In this document: piece after piece, positions 22,451 through 34,376 of the stretch | Position numbering within the stretch: the first letter of the stretch is position 1 | Layout: each line of letters starts with the position of its first letter | Origin: Bisporella sp. PMI_857 | Taxonomy: Eukaryota; Ascomycota; Leotiomycetes; Helotiales; Helotiaceae | Length of the DNA: 64,000 bases | Assembly (NCBI GenBank): GCA_021307315.1 | Contig: JAJSPD010000070.1 | Span: 1-64,000 of the forward strand | Direction: 5' to 3' | The notes under the pieces: generated by a model | What the model saw: only the letters and a program-made list of their open reading frames with translations | What the model was told of the DNA's origin: nothing | The model's database searches: none | Position numbers and translations under genes: made by a program

Positions 22451-23457
22451 ATGCCGTGCCGGACATCAGAGCAGGTTCAGAAACTAATTACGGAAGACAT
22501 ATCTTCTAAACAGGTGGACTGTCTGGGAAAGATCGGGCTCTGGGACTGGGTTGTCTTCCCCGACACTGATGAATACGCCGCACGTATTGATTCGTGCTTC
22601 AACAATTGTGCGAAGCTAAAGTCGGCGTGTATCCTAATGCCACAAGTGACCGCCGAGGTTGCGACCGCTATCAAGGCGCTGGTCAATGCAGGTCAGAAGT
22701 TCGCCATACGGTCGGGAGGGAGCAACTTCTGGCCCAGCAACAATATTGATGGTGGTGCCACTATCGACCTCGGGCGCATGAATCCCTCCGAGTATGATCC
22801 CAAGAGTGAGACAATCATAATCGGTGTATGGGGCTTCGCGGGCCAGGTACGTCTGTCAACTATGTATCTTGGTTCTCCAAGGTTCTCGACTGGAGGTTGA
22901 GATTTGAACACTTGTCGACTGACAAGCCACATCAACAGATTTACGAAAGGCTCGCTAAGTACGAAAGAGCCGTTGGAGCAGCCCGGGAGGCTAGCGTTGG
23001 CATTGCCGGGCTCGCTTTAACCGGGGGTATCGCACTCTTCATAGGCCGTTACGGCTTCGCATGCGACCAGGTCGTTTCCCACGAGGTAGTGTTAACCGAC
23101 GGTCGGATCGTAATTGCTGACGCTACAGGGGAGCATGCGGAGCTTTTTAAGGCTCTCAAGGGGGGTGGCAATAATTTTGGAATCGTTCCGCACTTCACCA
23201 TACGTGCTTTGCCGTGCAGCACAGTTTGGGGCGGTGGGGCCATGCTCCCAAAGGAAATCTTTCCTGAGGCAGTCGAAGCCATAGTCGACTTCGTCAAGAG
23301 GGTCCCGGGTGATTCAGATACCAATCTGATCTGTATGTTGTGTAGACTAACACTAAAGCTAGTCACCATCGTTGCTGCCTTGTACGCCAACGTGGCTGGC
23401 GTGGAAAAGCCACCGATCCTAGATAAATGGCTAGCATTTCCGGAGACCTGGAAATAA
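22451..23457 (+). pseudogene. FAD-linked oxidase (BBE/PCMH-like), C-terminally truncated
   Basis: Exons 22451-22846 and 22939-23457, with a 92-nt intron (GTACGT...ACAG), give 304 residues. Fungal family members run about 450-500. The FAD-binding part is recognisable: FAIRSGGSNFW, NNIDGGATIDLG, then ALTGGIALFIGRYGFACDQVV and LKGGGNNFGIV. In many relatives the RSGG motif is followed by a His that links FAD covalently; here the next residue is Ser. After the TAA at 23455 the following 200 bases contain further stops in every frame, and the substrate-domain end is missing. These enzymes oxidise small molecules, often in secondary metabolism. It could be a short expressed protein, but decay is more likely. 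Confidence 0.7.
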
Positions 23458-24478
23458 TACAAGATGGATAGCATTCTTGGACTCTTGGAGACCACTGAAT
23501 AGACAAGAAATTACTAGTGAGTCGCGCACTTGTCCCTGGTGGCTTAATACACATCAAATCCCTGACGAGCATTTCCACCGCCAATTGGTTCACCCTGTGC
23601 TTCAAGAACGAGACTTCTATCATAATGCTACGTATCTGTAAACTTAAAATCATGTGCGCTAGTAATCCTAAAATGCAACGGAGGGGACTCGAATGATCCC
23701 CGCAACCAGTTTGACCTTGGTATCTGTCGCGGTCCTTGTACAGTCCTAGATTAATCTATGGTCCAGGATAGTGGCCCGAATCACTGCGAGAAGAACTGCC
23801 TTCCCTATCGTAGGTTGCAGCTTGAGCGGTTGTTGTTGACGCCAACTGTGTACTGTGCACCTTTTCAAGTCGATCCTCATTGTACATTCCACTATTTACC
23901 TAATAGCCTTTCTCCGTACCATCACTGAGCTTAGCTATATGAATAGGCTGATGAGCCTCGGATAGTATTTACGGACACTGACTTGGTATGATAATTTTAT
24001 CTCAAGAATACTTTATATACGGGTAGCTAGAGCTCCTGTGTGCGAACGTTTTTGCTCATCCTCGCTCGGACATCCGCCATCGTTGCCGCCAGACCCAGGA
24101 TCCCTATTCTTAATCCACCGTCGTCATTGTTGCTTACGGCTGACTACTTCGCGATGCAAGAGCCTCGGCATCAACGGCTTTACCATCCTGGGGTCTAGTA
24201 CCCGTCGTATTGACGTAGTTGCGGCCTGCTTTCACCAAGGTCGACAGAGTCGCTCCATCAAACAACAGTTGGGACGACATATGCTAGCTGAAGCTAGCCA
24301 AGAGGAATGAGTGTTGCTTTATCGGCTTGATCGTAAGTCGTCAATCTTCCCAACACGGCTGATGCTCTAAATGAATTTGGCAAGCTAGCCCCTCTCGCTT
24401 GGCCAGCCTTGCGCATTCATCCTCCTTCCTAGATAGATGGGTATCATTCCCCCTTCGGCGGCCAGTGTCACTGACATA
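23458..24478. other. intergenic and decayed 3' part of the FAD oxidase
   Basis: The first 200 bases may be the ruined end of the oxidase. Beyond that I see nothing supportable; small open frames (24038-24310, 24399-24611) lack recognisable features. Confidence 0.35.
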
Positions 24479-27400
24479 TTATTCACCTTTGCCGCGGCTG
24501 TTCATTGTCAGTAGCCACTTTACCTCCTTGTGGCCGTTCTTTTCCGCCCACCACAATGGCGTCCGACCAAACTTAGAGTCTCTGCAGTTTGGGTTAACAC
24601 CACCTTTTTGAAGCAGCAATCTCACTACTTCCGCATGCCCATTTCGTGCTGCCCAGAGTAGCGGCGTCCGATTCTCCGGATCTTTAGCGTCCGGGTCCAC
24701 CCCATCTGTCTCAAGCAATATCGCTACTACCTTTACATGCCCTCTCTCTGCTGCCAACGATAACGGCGTCTGACCATACCAAGGGGCCACAGAGTTTAGG
24801 TCAACACCACCTTTCCCAATTAGCAATTGTGCTATTGTCGCATAGCCCCTCTCCGCCGCCCATGACAATGGACTATGACCGTACTCGGAGTCTTTAATGT
24901 TTAGCTCGGACTCGTCTTTTTCGAGAAGCAGCTTCACCACCGCGTTATGTCCATTCCGCGCCGCCCATAATAACGGCGTCCGACCATATCGAGAGTCTAT
25001 GATATTTAGGTCAACCATATCTTTCTTAATTAATAGCTTCACCGTCTCTTCGTACCCGTGCTCCGCTGCCCATGATAGAGGTGTTTGCCCATACTGAGGT
25101 TCTTTGAAGTTAAGATCGACTCCCTCTTTCTCGATTAATAACTTCACTACTCCTATATGCCTGTTTCTTACTGCCAGCCATAACGGCGTTAGACCATTAG
25201 AACTCTTAGGATTTAGTTCAATGCCGTCTCTCTCAAGCAATAAACCCACCAGGTCATTGAATCCTCTCTCTGATGCTACTAGCAGTGTCTGATCATACTT
25301 TTGGTCTCCAACCTTTCCTAGGCGATTTGCATTCTTCTCAGTTAGCAACTTCGCCATAGCACTGTCCCCATTACGTGTCGCTAGCAGCAGTGGCGTCCAT
25401 CCGTAATTGTCTTCCAAATTAACACTAACGTCGCTAAAAGCTAACAACATCTTTACTACCTCTTCATTCCTATTCTCCACGGCCCACAGCAGCGGGGTCC
25501 GGCCAAACGAAGGATCCTTAGAGTTACGGTCAACGGCATCTTTCTTAATTAGAAGCTTCACCACTGCCTCGTCCCATTTACATACAGCCCTGGATAGTGG
25601 CGTCCATCCAGAGTCGTCTTTTGAGTTAGCGCAAACATTAAAATTGAACGAATCTTCCAATATAGCTCGCAAGGCACTTATCAGACTGGATCTCGACACA
25701 ACATGGAGTAGACTTGGTCCTCCTGGTGGACAATCTTTCGAGGATGGGTCCAGTGCTCGATATAAGCGGCTCCATCGTTGCAAGAGGTCCCTTGATGGCC
25801 AGCGTAAATAGTCCAAAAGATCAGATTGAGAGATAGTTTTAGCCTCGGCTTGCTCCGCATGTACCACCCAGGATGTTATCGCGTAGTGCAAAAAAGGGAA
25901 CTCAACTCCTAAGTTGTCCCGGTCCACCCTTTCAAAGTATCCTACCTCTTCCATTGCCATATAACGAATGCATGACCTGGAGAGGCGATGGTGTGCATGA
26001 CCGATGGCTAAATCAATCGACATCCGAGTCCTGTCGATGAGTCGTAGACCGCCTTGGAGGACCAAGAAGTCGATGACTGATTGGTGAATAAACTGCACAA
26101 TTCGTTTGTTATTATGCAATCGGATCTCGGCGAGTCCACAAGAAAGGTGTTTAACTCTCCTCTGCATCAGGTCATTATCGTCTGTGTATTCTTCTGCATC
26201 TCGGCATTGTCGCAGTGACCTGTACGGCGTGTCGGCGTCGATAACCATTGCAAAGCGCAATTCGTCTAAGGTCAGAGGATGAGTAGCGAAAAGTATCCAC
26301 TGTATGAGTTTTAGTGACCTCGGTCTGTTATCCGGGTCTATGTCTTTTAGGAGCTCCCGATAGAGCTCATTTAAGTTTTGAGGAGTCCGTTGGATTACAT
26401 TATTAATCACCCTGCGGTCTTCTCCTCTAAGCTCGAGTTGTAAAACTTTATCAACAGCAAGAGATGCCCATTGGAAACTGCCATCTGCACGTTCTATTAT
26501 CGCGTCCTGGAGTCGGCTTCGGTTGCCTTTGAGTTCATATCGTACATACGTCGTTATATCAGTTTTATTTTCCGTCTCGACGCAAATCTCCGGCCCATAA
26601 TCTAAGACTAAGGCGGGATAGTGACGACAGGAGAAACAAATGCCGAGAGTATTTTCGTACCGAGTTTCATGAGTAAACGGAGTCCTCAAAAGTCTCTGAA
26701 ACCCCCTTACAATTTCGATAGCCGCCTTCTCCCCGCATTCATCTAGCGCATCAACGATGATTCGTATCGAGTATCTGCCAGACTTCAAGAGCTTCTCAAA
26801 CAAACTCTCAAGGGTATTTTGTAGCTCACTCAAATGCCAGTTCCAATCTATTCCAGGCGGCCCTATAGACTCACATTTCTTCTCAAAAGACTTTTTAAGG
26901 TCAGATAACAAATCGGGCACTTCTTCACGAATGTGGTCAATAGTTTGATATAAAATTGATCGGAAGAGACCAAGAGCTGTCTTCTGGAGCTCGGTGCCAC
27001 GGCCATGGAAGAAGAATGAAGCAAGCAGAACCTTATTTAGAGATCGAGGTTTAAGTTCGTCAATTTTCCGAAGAGCGTGCTTCAGCAGAGTTGACTTTCC
27101 AGTTCCTGGATTTCCCCGGATCCATAGCAATCCTTGCTTCTGATCAAGCCACTCTCGTAACGTCTTGTGTTCTAGTAACCATGTACATGTACCATCCACG
27201 GCGGGCTTGATATCGTTTTTGCGATCATACATCTCTCTGAAATGGAGAGACTTAAGGAGCTGCATGATGGCTGGATCGGGAGGGTTGGAATCTGTGTCAC
27301 TGGCGCCTGATACATAAAGCCGTTGTTAGCTATACAAATACAGTCAAATCCATTTACCCCATGTTGCAAAGTGTGTCTAGGAGACGTAATATTCGTGGCA

Positions 27401-28599
27401 GGAATACAAAAATTATGGGCAATTTTACAGAAAATTTCACAACTCGAGATGAAATATGATGTTGCTGTGCCTCCCCCATCCCTGCCCATAGCCAAATGAA
27501 TACTAGTACTCCCATGTATTCAAATCCCAAGGTTTTGACCGGTCTGGTGAATGCCTACGGTCACATGTAATATATCTCATAATCGCGGAAATAAACTTAG
27601 AAAATATTGTTTTGACTAACCGTTTCGTAAATGTTCTAACTCCTCTACCACTCTCTCCGCCATGGTGAGAATAACTTCTCGAGCATACGCGGCAGCCGTT
27701 GCCGCCGCATATTCCTGCCAGTCCTTGTTCTTATGCGAGTCCGAGTAATCGCAAATTCCCCGAATAACAAGACAAGGGAAGACATCCATCAAGCCAGCCG
27801 CTTCCATTTCAAAGCAAAGTGCATTATTATACTTTGAGCTGATCTCATCTCTCTTCTCCCCAGACTTCATGACTAAATCTCCTGAGAGAATCGTGCTATA
27901 ATGTATTCGAATCTCTCCCGGGGGATCGCGATCCGGTCGTTCTACCTCGTAACACTGGTCGTGTAAACTGCACTGTGTGCCATCTTCGTGATTATAGTTG
28001 GCTAAGAATAGTCGATCGGGGAGAGGGGGGCTCCTGTACAGGTCTTTCATCCTTCGAAGCTTCCCAAAGCGTTGTAGGTGCTTTACGAATAAGTCTTCCT
28101 CTCCTTCTTCTGCCATATAGTACTGGTTGTCTACCTTATCAACAACCTTTAGCAGTAGCGCCGGAGGTTTATTGAGTGTTCGGGTGACTTCAATACCATC
28201 TGGAAGCTGTTTCCCAAGGTCATATTGTACGACGGCGGGCCCTACCTCCGGTGCGCCGACCACGACATCTCCCAGCCGAACGTCATGCTTCGGAAGATGA
28301 GGCGCCCCTCCCCCAATCCCAACTAGCAAACCTACTCTGATATTCTTAAAGGTCAAGCGTATCCGACCCACGACGTCAGCAATAGCCACTTTCCCTTGCG
28401 CACCTCTTGGAGGCCCTGCAAGAGCAACATTGTGGTTTCCAATTTTTCCTAGCGTGTATTCGTTGTCGTCCTCTAGGCGCAAAGGGATTGACTCGTGCTT
28501 CTCGTCCAACATCACAGTTATCGCGTTCAACTCCAGGGGCTTGATATAAATAAGTCCTACAGTATAGGCATCGGCCGTGAGCTTAATTTTGGTAGCCAT
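24479..28599 (-). CDS. NLR-like receptor: nucleoside phosphorylase-like domain, NACHT, ankyrin repeats
   Basis: Exons 27621-28599 and 24479-27306, with one 314-nt intron (donor GTTAGT, acceptor ATCAG), give an uninterrupted 1268-residue protein. Residues about 1-330 form a PNP_UDP-type nucleoside phosphorylase fold (VGLIYIKPLELNAI, VGIGGGAP, NNALCFEMEAAGLM, RGICDYSDSHKNK). The NACHT ATPase has Walker A GNPGTGKST near residue 391 and Walker B IIVDALDECGE near 510. At least 11 ankyrin repeats fill about 880-1265, several almost alike (YGRTPLLWAARNGH type). In fungi this build is a STAND/NLR receptor implicated in self/non-self recognition; in other kingdoms similar N-terminal domains act on nucleotides once triggered. 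The start chosen is the first ATG before conserved sequence. It is the only intact receptor in the window. Confidence 0.93.
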
Positions 28600-29767
28600 A
28601 GTCGGCGTATTCAAGTGGTGCCTGTCCGAGCTGCCGACCACTGAGTTTTGGGATTCCAGGTTGCTATTTTAGCAAATCGTATTGGCCTCGGGCTCGAGAA
28701 TTGATATGCATTGCAGTGAGAACAGAGAATCTTCTTTAGAAGGAATTTAGTTACTATTTGAAGCTTTGCTCTGCTTGGTTGGGTCCCATGTGCTGCAGCA
28801 AGAGAGTACTCAGGCTGGTTGGAGAAGCCAGGCTCTGGTGGAGATAAGGAGGACGACGGATGGCTTGGAGGCGGTGCGGCGAGTTTCGTCGGTTTGAGTT
28901 TTAGGAACTGTAGTATTCTGCTGGAGAGCAGGCCTACACACACGAATATTTGGCTGGCAGACGTGAGAAGCAGCAGGTTTTAGATGCAGAATGGCTCCTC
29001 ATCGAATAAATTGTACTTTTCCAAGTACCCCAGCGAACATCGTAGGATTTTGGTATGAGAGACGGGATGACGATGCGTTCGGGCGGGGCAATTCAAGGCG
29101 CTAACATATACAGTAAGATAAGCGGGAATTCCTAGCGTTAATGTACAGCTTTATGCTTGGATAGGATCGGTAACAGAGCCAATGGGCTTACCGGACCGAG
29201 ACTTTTCACAAAATTGGACCTTCCTATACGAGGATCTTCTGGTTTGGACCACTTTTGATTTGAGAATGCTAACCATTGCTCCCAATATGCTTTTATAGAT
29301 TCAGGATATCTAATACAACCCGCATTCTATCAACGTGATACCCTCTATCAATTTCATATTCCGAACAACCTGTGTTAGAAATAGGATCTATTGGGCAGAG
29401 GACCAATTAGAGGATCTACAAGAGCATCACAACAATAGAATACGGGCTTATTAGGAGCGTTACAACAATGCTAGGCGGAAGAACACAAACGGAAGCAAGA
29501 TTACGGCCAAAGAACTCAACGCCGTGTTAGGCTTTGCAGAGCAATCTGGGAGATTGAGGAACAGAGACACAGAACTAGAAAGCACAAACACCGGATAAGA
29601 GGGGGTCCGCCTTCATATAGCTTTAGAACAACGAGCCGTATATTAGACTTAGATGTAACCAGTATGTAGCCTGCATATCCTGAGAAGGGATATGTTGATA
29701 TCCATGAACCATGAACCATTAACTATGGTCGTGGTGGTAGGGGTTATCTTTGATTAAACCCTTGTCA
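28600..29767. other. intergenic; weak coding relic near 29350-29600
   Basis: The first part is promoter and leader of the receptor gene. Around 29350-29600 a plus-strand frame reads fairly continuously (WAEDQLEDLQEHHNNR, ARRKNTNGSK) between TAG stops and suggests an old transposon-encoded protein, but I cannot name it. Confidence 0.3.
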
Positions 29768-30283
29768 TTAGTTGACGCATAGAATAGTCTCAAAACTGTT
29801 GGGTCGGTTCTTCGTATGCTTCCTTGAGTTAGTGACTAGTAGGAAATCCCGGCGTCCTTCGACGCAACATGGCAGTGTCTTTCGGCATATTTGAGATTTG
29901 ATATACTGAAGCCCTAGCCCAGAAGTCTGCCGCTGCATATTGTCGATATTGAGATAGTGCAGATTTAATCCCGCGGAACCTTCTCCGGAATTCGTATTTG
30001 TGGAGGTGAATGCGGGGTCCCCATGTAATCTGAGGAACCTTAAATTTGTTCCAATCAAAGGGAAGGGAATATCGTAGGGCTGTGGCGTTGAATCGTCATA
30101 AGTATGCACGAAAAGCATGAAACAATAATGAGCAAGCTCATTTCTCAATTTTCGATTGAAAGTCTCCGATCCGGGTATTACAAACTGCGCCGATACTGTT
30201 TGAATATTCAATCCACCCAGCCAATCTTCACAGCTACAAGATTGACATTGTGAGCGTTGTAAGTCAGCTACGACTCCACACAT
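29768..30283 (-). CDS. hypothetical protein, doubtful
   Basis: An open frame of 171 codons from ATG 30283 has no motif, signal peptide or intron that I recognise. It lies divergently upstream of the transporter gene and contains a TCCCGCGGAA site (29969-29978). It may be chance, or the promoter region of the transporter. Confidence 0.2.
   Translation of the reverse strand: MCGVVADLQRSQCQSCSCEDWLGGLNIQTVSAQFVIPGSETFNRKLRNELAHYCFMLFVHTYDDSTPQPYDIPFPLIGTNLRFLRLHGDPAFTSTNTNSGEGSAGLNLHYLNIDNMQRQTSGLGLQYIKSQICRKTLPCCVEGRRDFLLVTNSRKHTKNRPNSFETILCVN
29969..29978. promoter_or_regulatory. cluster palindrome, one mismatch (TCCCGCGGAA)
   Basis: One base differs from TTCCGCGGAA. It lies 480 bases upstream of the transporter start. 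Binding by the cluster's Zn2Cys6 regulator is inferred from the shared palindrome. Confidence 0.35.
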
Positions 30284-30457
30284 GTCCCTTCCAATCTATT
30301 TCACGTGCCAAATCAGGTCCTCGTTGCTCGGTCGTGTGTTTTCCTTGTCATTGTACCGAAATAGATGACGCACAAAGCGCTGATGTCTTCCGAATTTCGA
30401 AATTTGGTCATTCTATCCGATAGCATTCGGGTGCATTTACAGTCGCTGCCGTCAACC

Positions 30458-32311
30458 ATGACTGCGGCGTCCACTGACCGCGAGCCCAATACAAGCCTTG
30501 AAGATGAAGATAGGGGTATTCGTGTACATGCAAGGACTTTGGTTATTGTTGGGGTATGATTTTGATCAGTCTTTATCACGATTTGGGATGCTAAGTCAAC
30601 TGACAGGCGATAAACTTTGCGTACCTCGCACAAATCATGATGATCATTGGATCTGGATTCTTTGCACAGTCTTTGGCACAGCTTCTTGGGGGGTCAGATC
30701 GGACTGTATGGTTGAGTACCTCCATCAACATCCTAACAACAGCCCTTTGTCCTCCGGTAAGCCAGGCCGCCGACTACTGGGGCAGAAAATGGTTCCTCGT
30801 CGGATCCCAAGCATGCGGCTTTGCTGGCTCGATAATTATTTCTCGAGCCCAGTCGATGGATACCGTCATAGGCGGCTTCATAGTTATAGGCATCTGCTCT
30901 GGGGCACAGTCCCTTTCGTTTGCTGTCGTCTCAGAAGTTTTGCCTCGGAGCTACAGACCGTTTGCGCAGACGAGCTTGAACCTGACTTCCGGCCTGGCTG
31001 CAATAATTGTTATCTGTATGGGGGGCTCATTAGTACGCGCCGGTCAGGACAACTACAGAAGCTTCTTCTATCTTGTAGCGGCTATTTTTGGGGTTGCTAC
31101 GGTCGCCGTCGTCGTATGCTACAACCCGCCGCCACGGGAACTGCAAATATCTCTGAGCACTAGCGAGAAGCTTCGAAGGCTGGACTGGGTAGGTTATCTC
31201 CTCTTAACACCCGGCCTAGTACTATTCTGCATTGCATTAGCATGGAGTCAGAATCCTTACCCTTGGAACGACTCTCACATTCTTGCGCCACTCATCATCG
31301 GTATCATTCTCCTGGCTGCGTTTTGCCTATATGAATGGCGTTTCAAGAACGATGGAATGGTTCACCATGACCTTTTCAAAACCAGGAACTTCCCGATTGC
31401 CTTGATCACCATCTTCGACGAAGGACTAGTATTCTTTGCTATCAACACATACTACGCCTTCGAAATTAGTGTTTTCAGGAACACCGATCTCTTAGACTCC
31501 GGCCTACACTTCATGATTATGTTCCTGGCCACCTCAGTGAGTGCGATCATCGTTTCTCAAATCTCAAGGCGCTATAAACTAGTCCGGTGGCCCCTCGTAG
31601 GCGGATTCTTATGTTTATTACTTTTCTTTATCATTATGGCAACTGTGACACAACGTAGCGATCCTAACGGATTTTGGGCATATGCGATCATCAGCGGAGT
31701 AGCTTTAGGGTTCATCCTGCCTCTGATCGTGGTGGCTGGCCAGCTGAGCACAACTGCTGAGCTAATCTCAATTGGCACTGGTCTCATTATGTCTGTTAGA
31801 GCTCTGGGTGCCACTGTCGGCCTGGCAATCAACAATGCAATCTTCAATAATACACTGTCCAAGAACATCCCTGCCAAGATAGCTGAGACTACCCTACCGC
31901 TTGGCCTGCCGCCAACCTCTCTGTCTGCTCTTATTCCTGCGCTTCTTGCCCACGATCAGGATGCATTGATGAAAATTCCAGGAATTACATCAGAGATTCT
32001 GTCAGCTGCTGGCGCTGGACTGGTGGACGCATATTACACTGCTTTCCGGAATGTATGGATTGCCGCAGCCTGCTTCGTGGTCCCGGGTATCATAGGTAAG
32101 AAATAAGCATACCTCCACCACACGTGAATAGTGCTGACATATGGCAGCTGCATGGTTCTCCTTCGATCCGAAGAAGGAGTTCAATGACCACATTGACGCT
32201 CCAGCCGAACTTATCTTAGTTGAAGAGCAGGCCCGTGCTAAGGCTGAGATGGTCGATGTCCGAGCCGAAAAATGGATCGACAGCACGGTACAGCAAGAAG
32301 AAGTTATCTAA
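30458..32311 (+). CDS. MFS transporter, TRI12-like efflux pump
   Basis: Exons 30458-30553, 30607-32095 and 32148-32311 (introns of 53 and 52 nt) give 582 residues, typical for this family. After a short acidic N-terminus come many hydrophobic segments consistent with 14 membrane spans. The cytoplasmic loop signature reads SQAADYWGRKWFLVG, characteristic of TRI12-type drug:H+ antiporters. A C-terminal cytosolic tail is encoded by the third exon. Such pumps sit in the plasma membrane and export toxic small molecules, often beside the genes that make or degrade them. Transcribed toward the regulator and metabolic genes, it may serve the cluster. An upstream in-frame ATG (30365) exists, but 30458 has the better context and matches family length. 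Confidence 0.92.
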
Positions 32312-32719
32312 AATGCTCCTGGAATTCACGAAGCATCAAAAGCCAATCTACGCAGTGTTCAAGATCTAGTTTCTGATGCCTCATGCTGTTAACTCGTTCA
32401 TATCTTGTACTCGCCTCATGAGGAAGGTTTGAATGTGGCGGATACGGTGGTAGCATAGCACTAAGCATAATGCCTTCAGGTGTGTCGTAGACGAGTCAGG
32501 TACTCTATTGTGCTTGCCACGATCTCTTGTAGCCTTTCGGCTCAGAATTGATCTTTTTATAACCCTGAATCTCTTGCTTCTACATTAGAGCATAAGGCGG
32601 TGTACTGTACACTCAATTTGAATAGTGAAGTTCAAGATCTGGAAATAGAACTGATCAATGTCGAGAGGTCATGAAGGGAGTTTCAGCTATCGCGATGTTA
32701 TCATAGGGAGACTGTGAAA
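32312..32719. other. intergenic, no gene seen
   Basis: Downstream region of the transporter; nothing supportable was found. Confidence 0.3.
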
Positions 32720-32823
32720 ACTCAATAACTTCTGATCCTGAGACTCACCTCATCTAGAGTGTTGATAGCAATTTGAAACAAGAGAGCGAGCAACTTGAAG
32801 ATATAATCGTGGCTTCATTGATG
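32720..32823 (+). pseudogene. fragment of a third copy of the cluster regulator
   Basis: A short stretch reads HLI-stop-SVDSNLKQESEQLEDIIVASLM and then a GTAAGT donor at 32824. It matches the end of exon 3 of the intact regulator (HLIWNVDTNMKQ..., donor at 35422) in sequence and exon boundary. The stop is TAG where the copy has Trp. No other exons were recognised, so this is a scrap of an older duplicate. Confidence 0.7.
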
Positions 32824-32830
32824 GTAAGTG

Positions 32831-33419
32831 TTCTTTCGTCAACGTTGCAGTTACAGTACGCATGTCGCCTGTTTTGAGGTTTGCTTGTGGAATCTTGGTC
32901 TTGCCCCACTTATGTGCGATGGGCTGTTGGGGGGTGGTGCGCTACCCGAGGTTGCTGATGTTCCACCTCACGCGATCGTTGTGGTTGGCTAGAAATGAGC
33001 AATCTAAGTTAACCCTTGTGAATGGTTTATTGGTTTATGACTCTGTTTTCTATGGCACTGTTATGTTAGATGTGTAGACTGGATGTCGGCGCCTAATCAA
33101 GGAAACGGCTGCACAAAGCAAAGTTACATGATTTTTGTCAAAGGCACAGGCAGAAGAACATGCTTCCAGGCACAGGACATCCTACTATATGTGCAGTGGT
33201 GAGAGCTTCGAGGTCAAGGCGGCTAGACTCTTGTAAGCAGTGTAGTGATAGTCAAAGTTCTGCCGTACTCGGAAGCAAATTTACCTGAGGCAGCCAGGGA
33301 TGTGACTCATTTTAGATTTAATGGCTGTTCTACTTAACTCTATCTTAGCAGTAAACACTCGTTAGGAAAGCCAAGGAAACTCCATGCAGTCTCATAGAAT
33401 TCATCAAGGGAACCTCTTA
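32831..33419. other. intergenic, no gene seen
   Basis: A plus-strand open frame at 32862-33077 has no recognisable feature; nothing else is seen. Confidence 0.3.
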
Positions 33420-33800
33420 CTAGCTGCTCAGAGGATTACCGCTCATTGCTTCCCCCCATGCTTTGACAATAGCCCCTTTTCGTTCCTTATTCCGTATGAC
33501 CAGCTCAAACAGCCACACTGGTATTTCACGACCGGCGGAATCCTGCTTCTTCGATATTTTCCAAACCCAAGCTATTCGAGCTGCAAGAATGTAGAGTGAT
33601 CGCCTTGCAATATTCATCCTAGGACATATTCGAGAGCCTGAGCCAAATGCAGTGAAATTCTGCAAGTTTGGGAATTTTGAGAGAGGCTCATTGTAGGTAT
33701 GAAACTCCTTTGGCCACCAACGCGTAGGGTTGAAAGTCTCAGGGCGGGGGTATAGCTTAGGGTCGCGATGTATGGCCTGCTGATTGGCCTATAGTCGCCA
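33420..33800 (-). pseudogene. cytochrome P450 C-terminal fragment
   Basis: On the minus strand the sequence reads AIHRDPKLYPRPETFNPTRW, then across a frame change the haem loop FTAFGSGSRICPRMN and SLYILAARIAWVWKI. These are the PERF-like and Cys-ligand regions of fungal P450s of the kind that end in an IARI-W helix. The Gly after the haem Cys-Pro is Arg. N-terminal parts are missing. It is a different P450 group from the gene at 48229-49986. Confidence 0.75.
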
Positions 33801-33889
33801 CCAAAGCTTTGAATTGTAACCAGGAGTGCTGGGTTGGAATTTTGTGGCAGATTGCCTAGGATAGGAACGCCTTGCGTAGTAATGGCCAT

Positions 33890-34376
33890 ATTTAGTTAAG
33901 CCTTTTGAGGATATGAGAGACTATGAAGTGACTCAACTTTAGGCATAGGCGGAGTTTTAGTTCCCTTCAGACATCAATGTATGGACCAAGGTAGCACCAT
34001 GCACCATCCAGTGAAATGATTGGGCATCCTTGTCGAATGTTGTTCCGCGGCGGGTTCCGGTCGAACGGGTTAGCGAGGCCGTACTTTTTCGTTATCCGAG
34101 CTTAAATGCCGCCGATTGCAGGTGCGGGGGGATCAACTTTGCTACGAGTACGAAGTCAAGCTGAATTCCCTAGCTTGCGCCTCGGCTGCACGCCACCAGG
34201 TCCCCAGATTTCAGTTTGCGGGGTAGGGTTACTAAAGCCATCTTGTAGGGTCATCTTTAGCGATCCAAGCGCTGAAGGGGGATTATTTATCTTTTCGATT
34301 CAACTTTATCGGAAATCATATCTCAATCTCACCAAGTTTTCCGCCCAGCATCGGCCGTTTACTTATACCGTCCAAC
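33890..34376. other. upstream region of the regulator gene
   Basis: No gene is seen. It contains the site TTCCGCGGCG at 34043-34052. Confidence 0.4.
34043..34052. promoter_or_regulatory. cluster palindrome, partial (TTCCGCGGCG)
   Basis: Eight of ten bases match TTCCGCGGAA, with the CCGCGG core intact, 325 bases upstream of the regulator start. It suggests possible autoregulation; this is inference. Confidence 0.35.

Noticed and set aside
24897..25811. Plus-strand open frames opposite the ankyrin region
   Set aside because: They are antisense shadows of the periodic ankyrin coding sequence, with no start context or known motif.
27172..27495. Frame within the intron of the NACHT-ankyrin gene
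   Set aside because: It overlaps exon 2 out of frame; the two-exon model joins domains without it.
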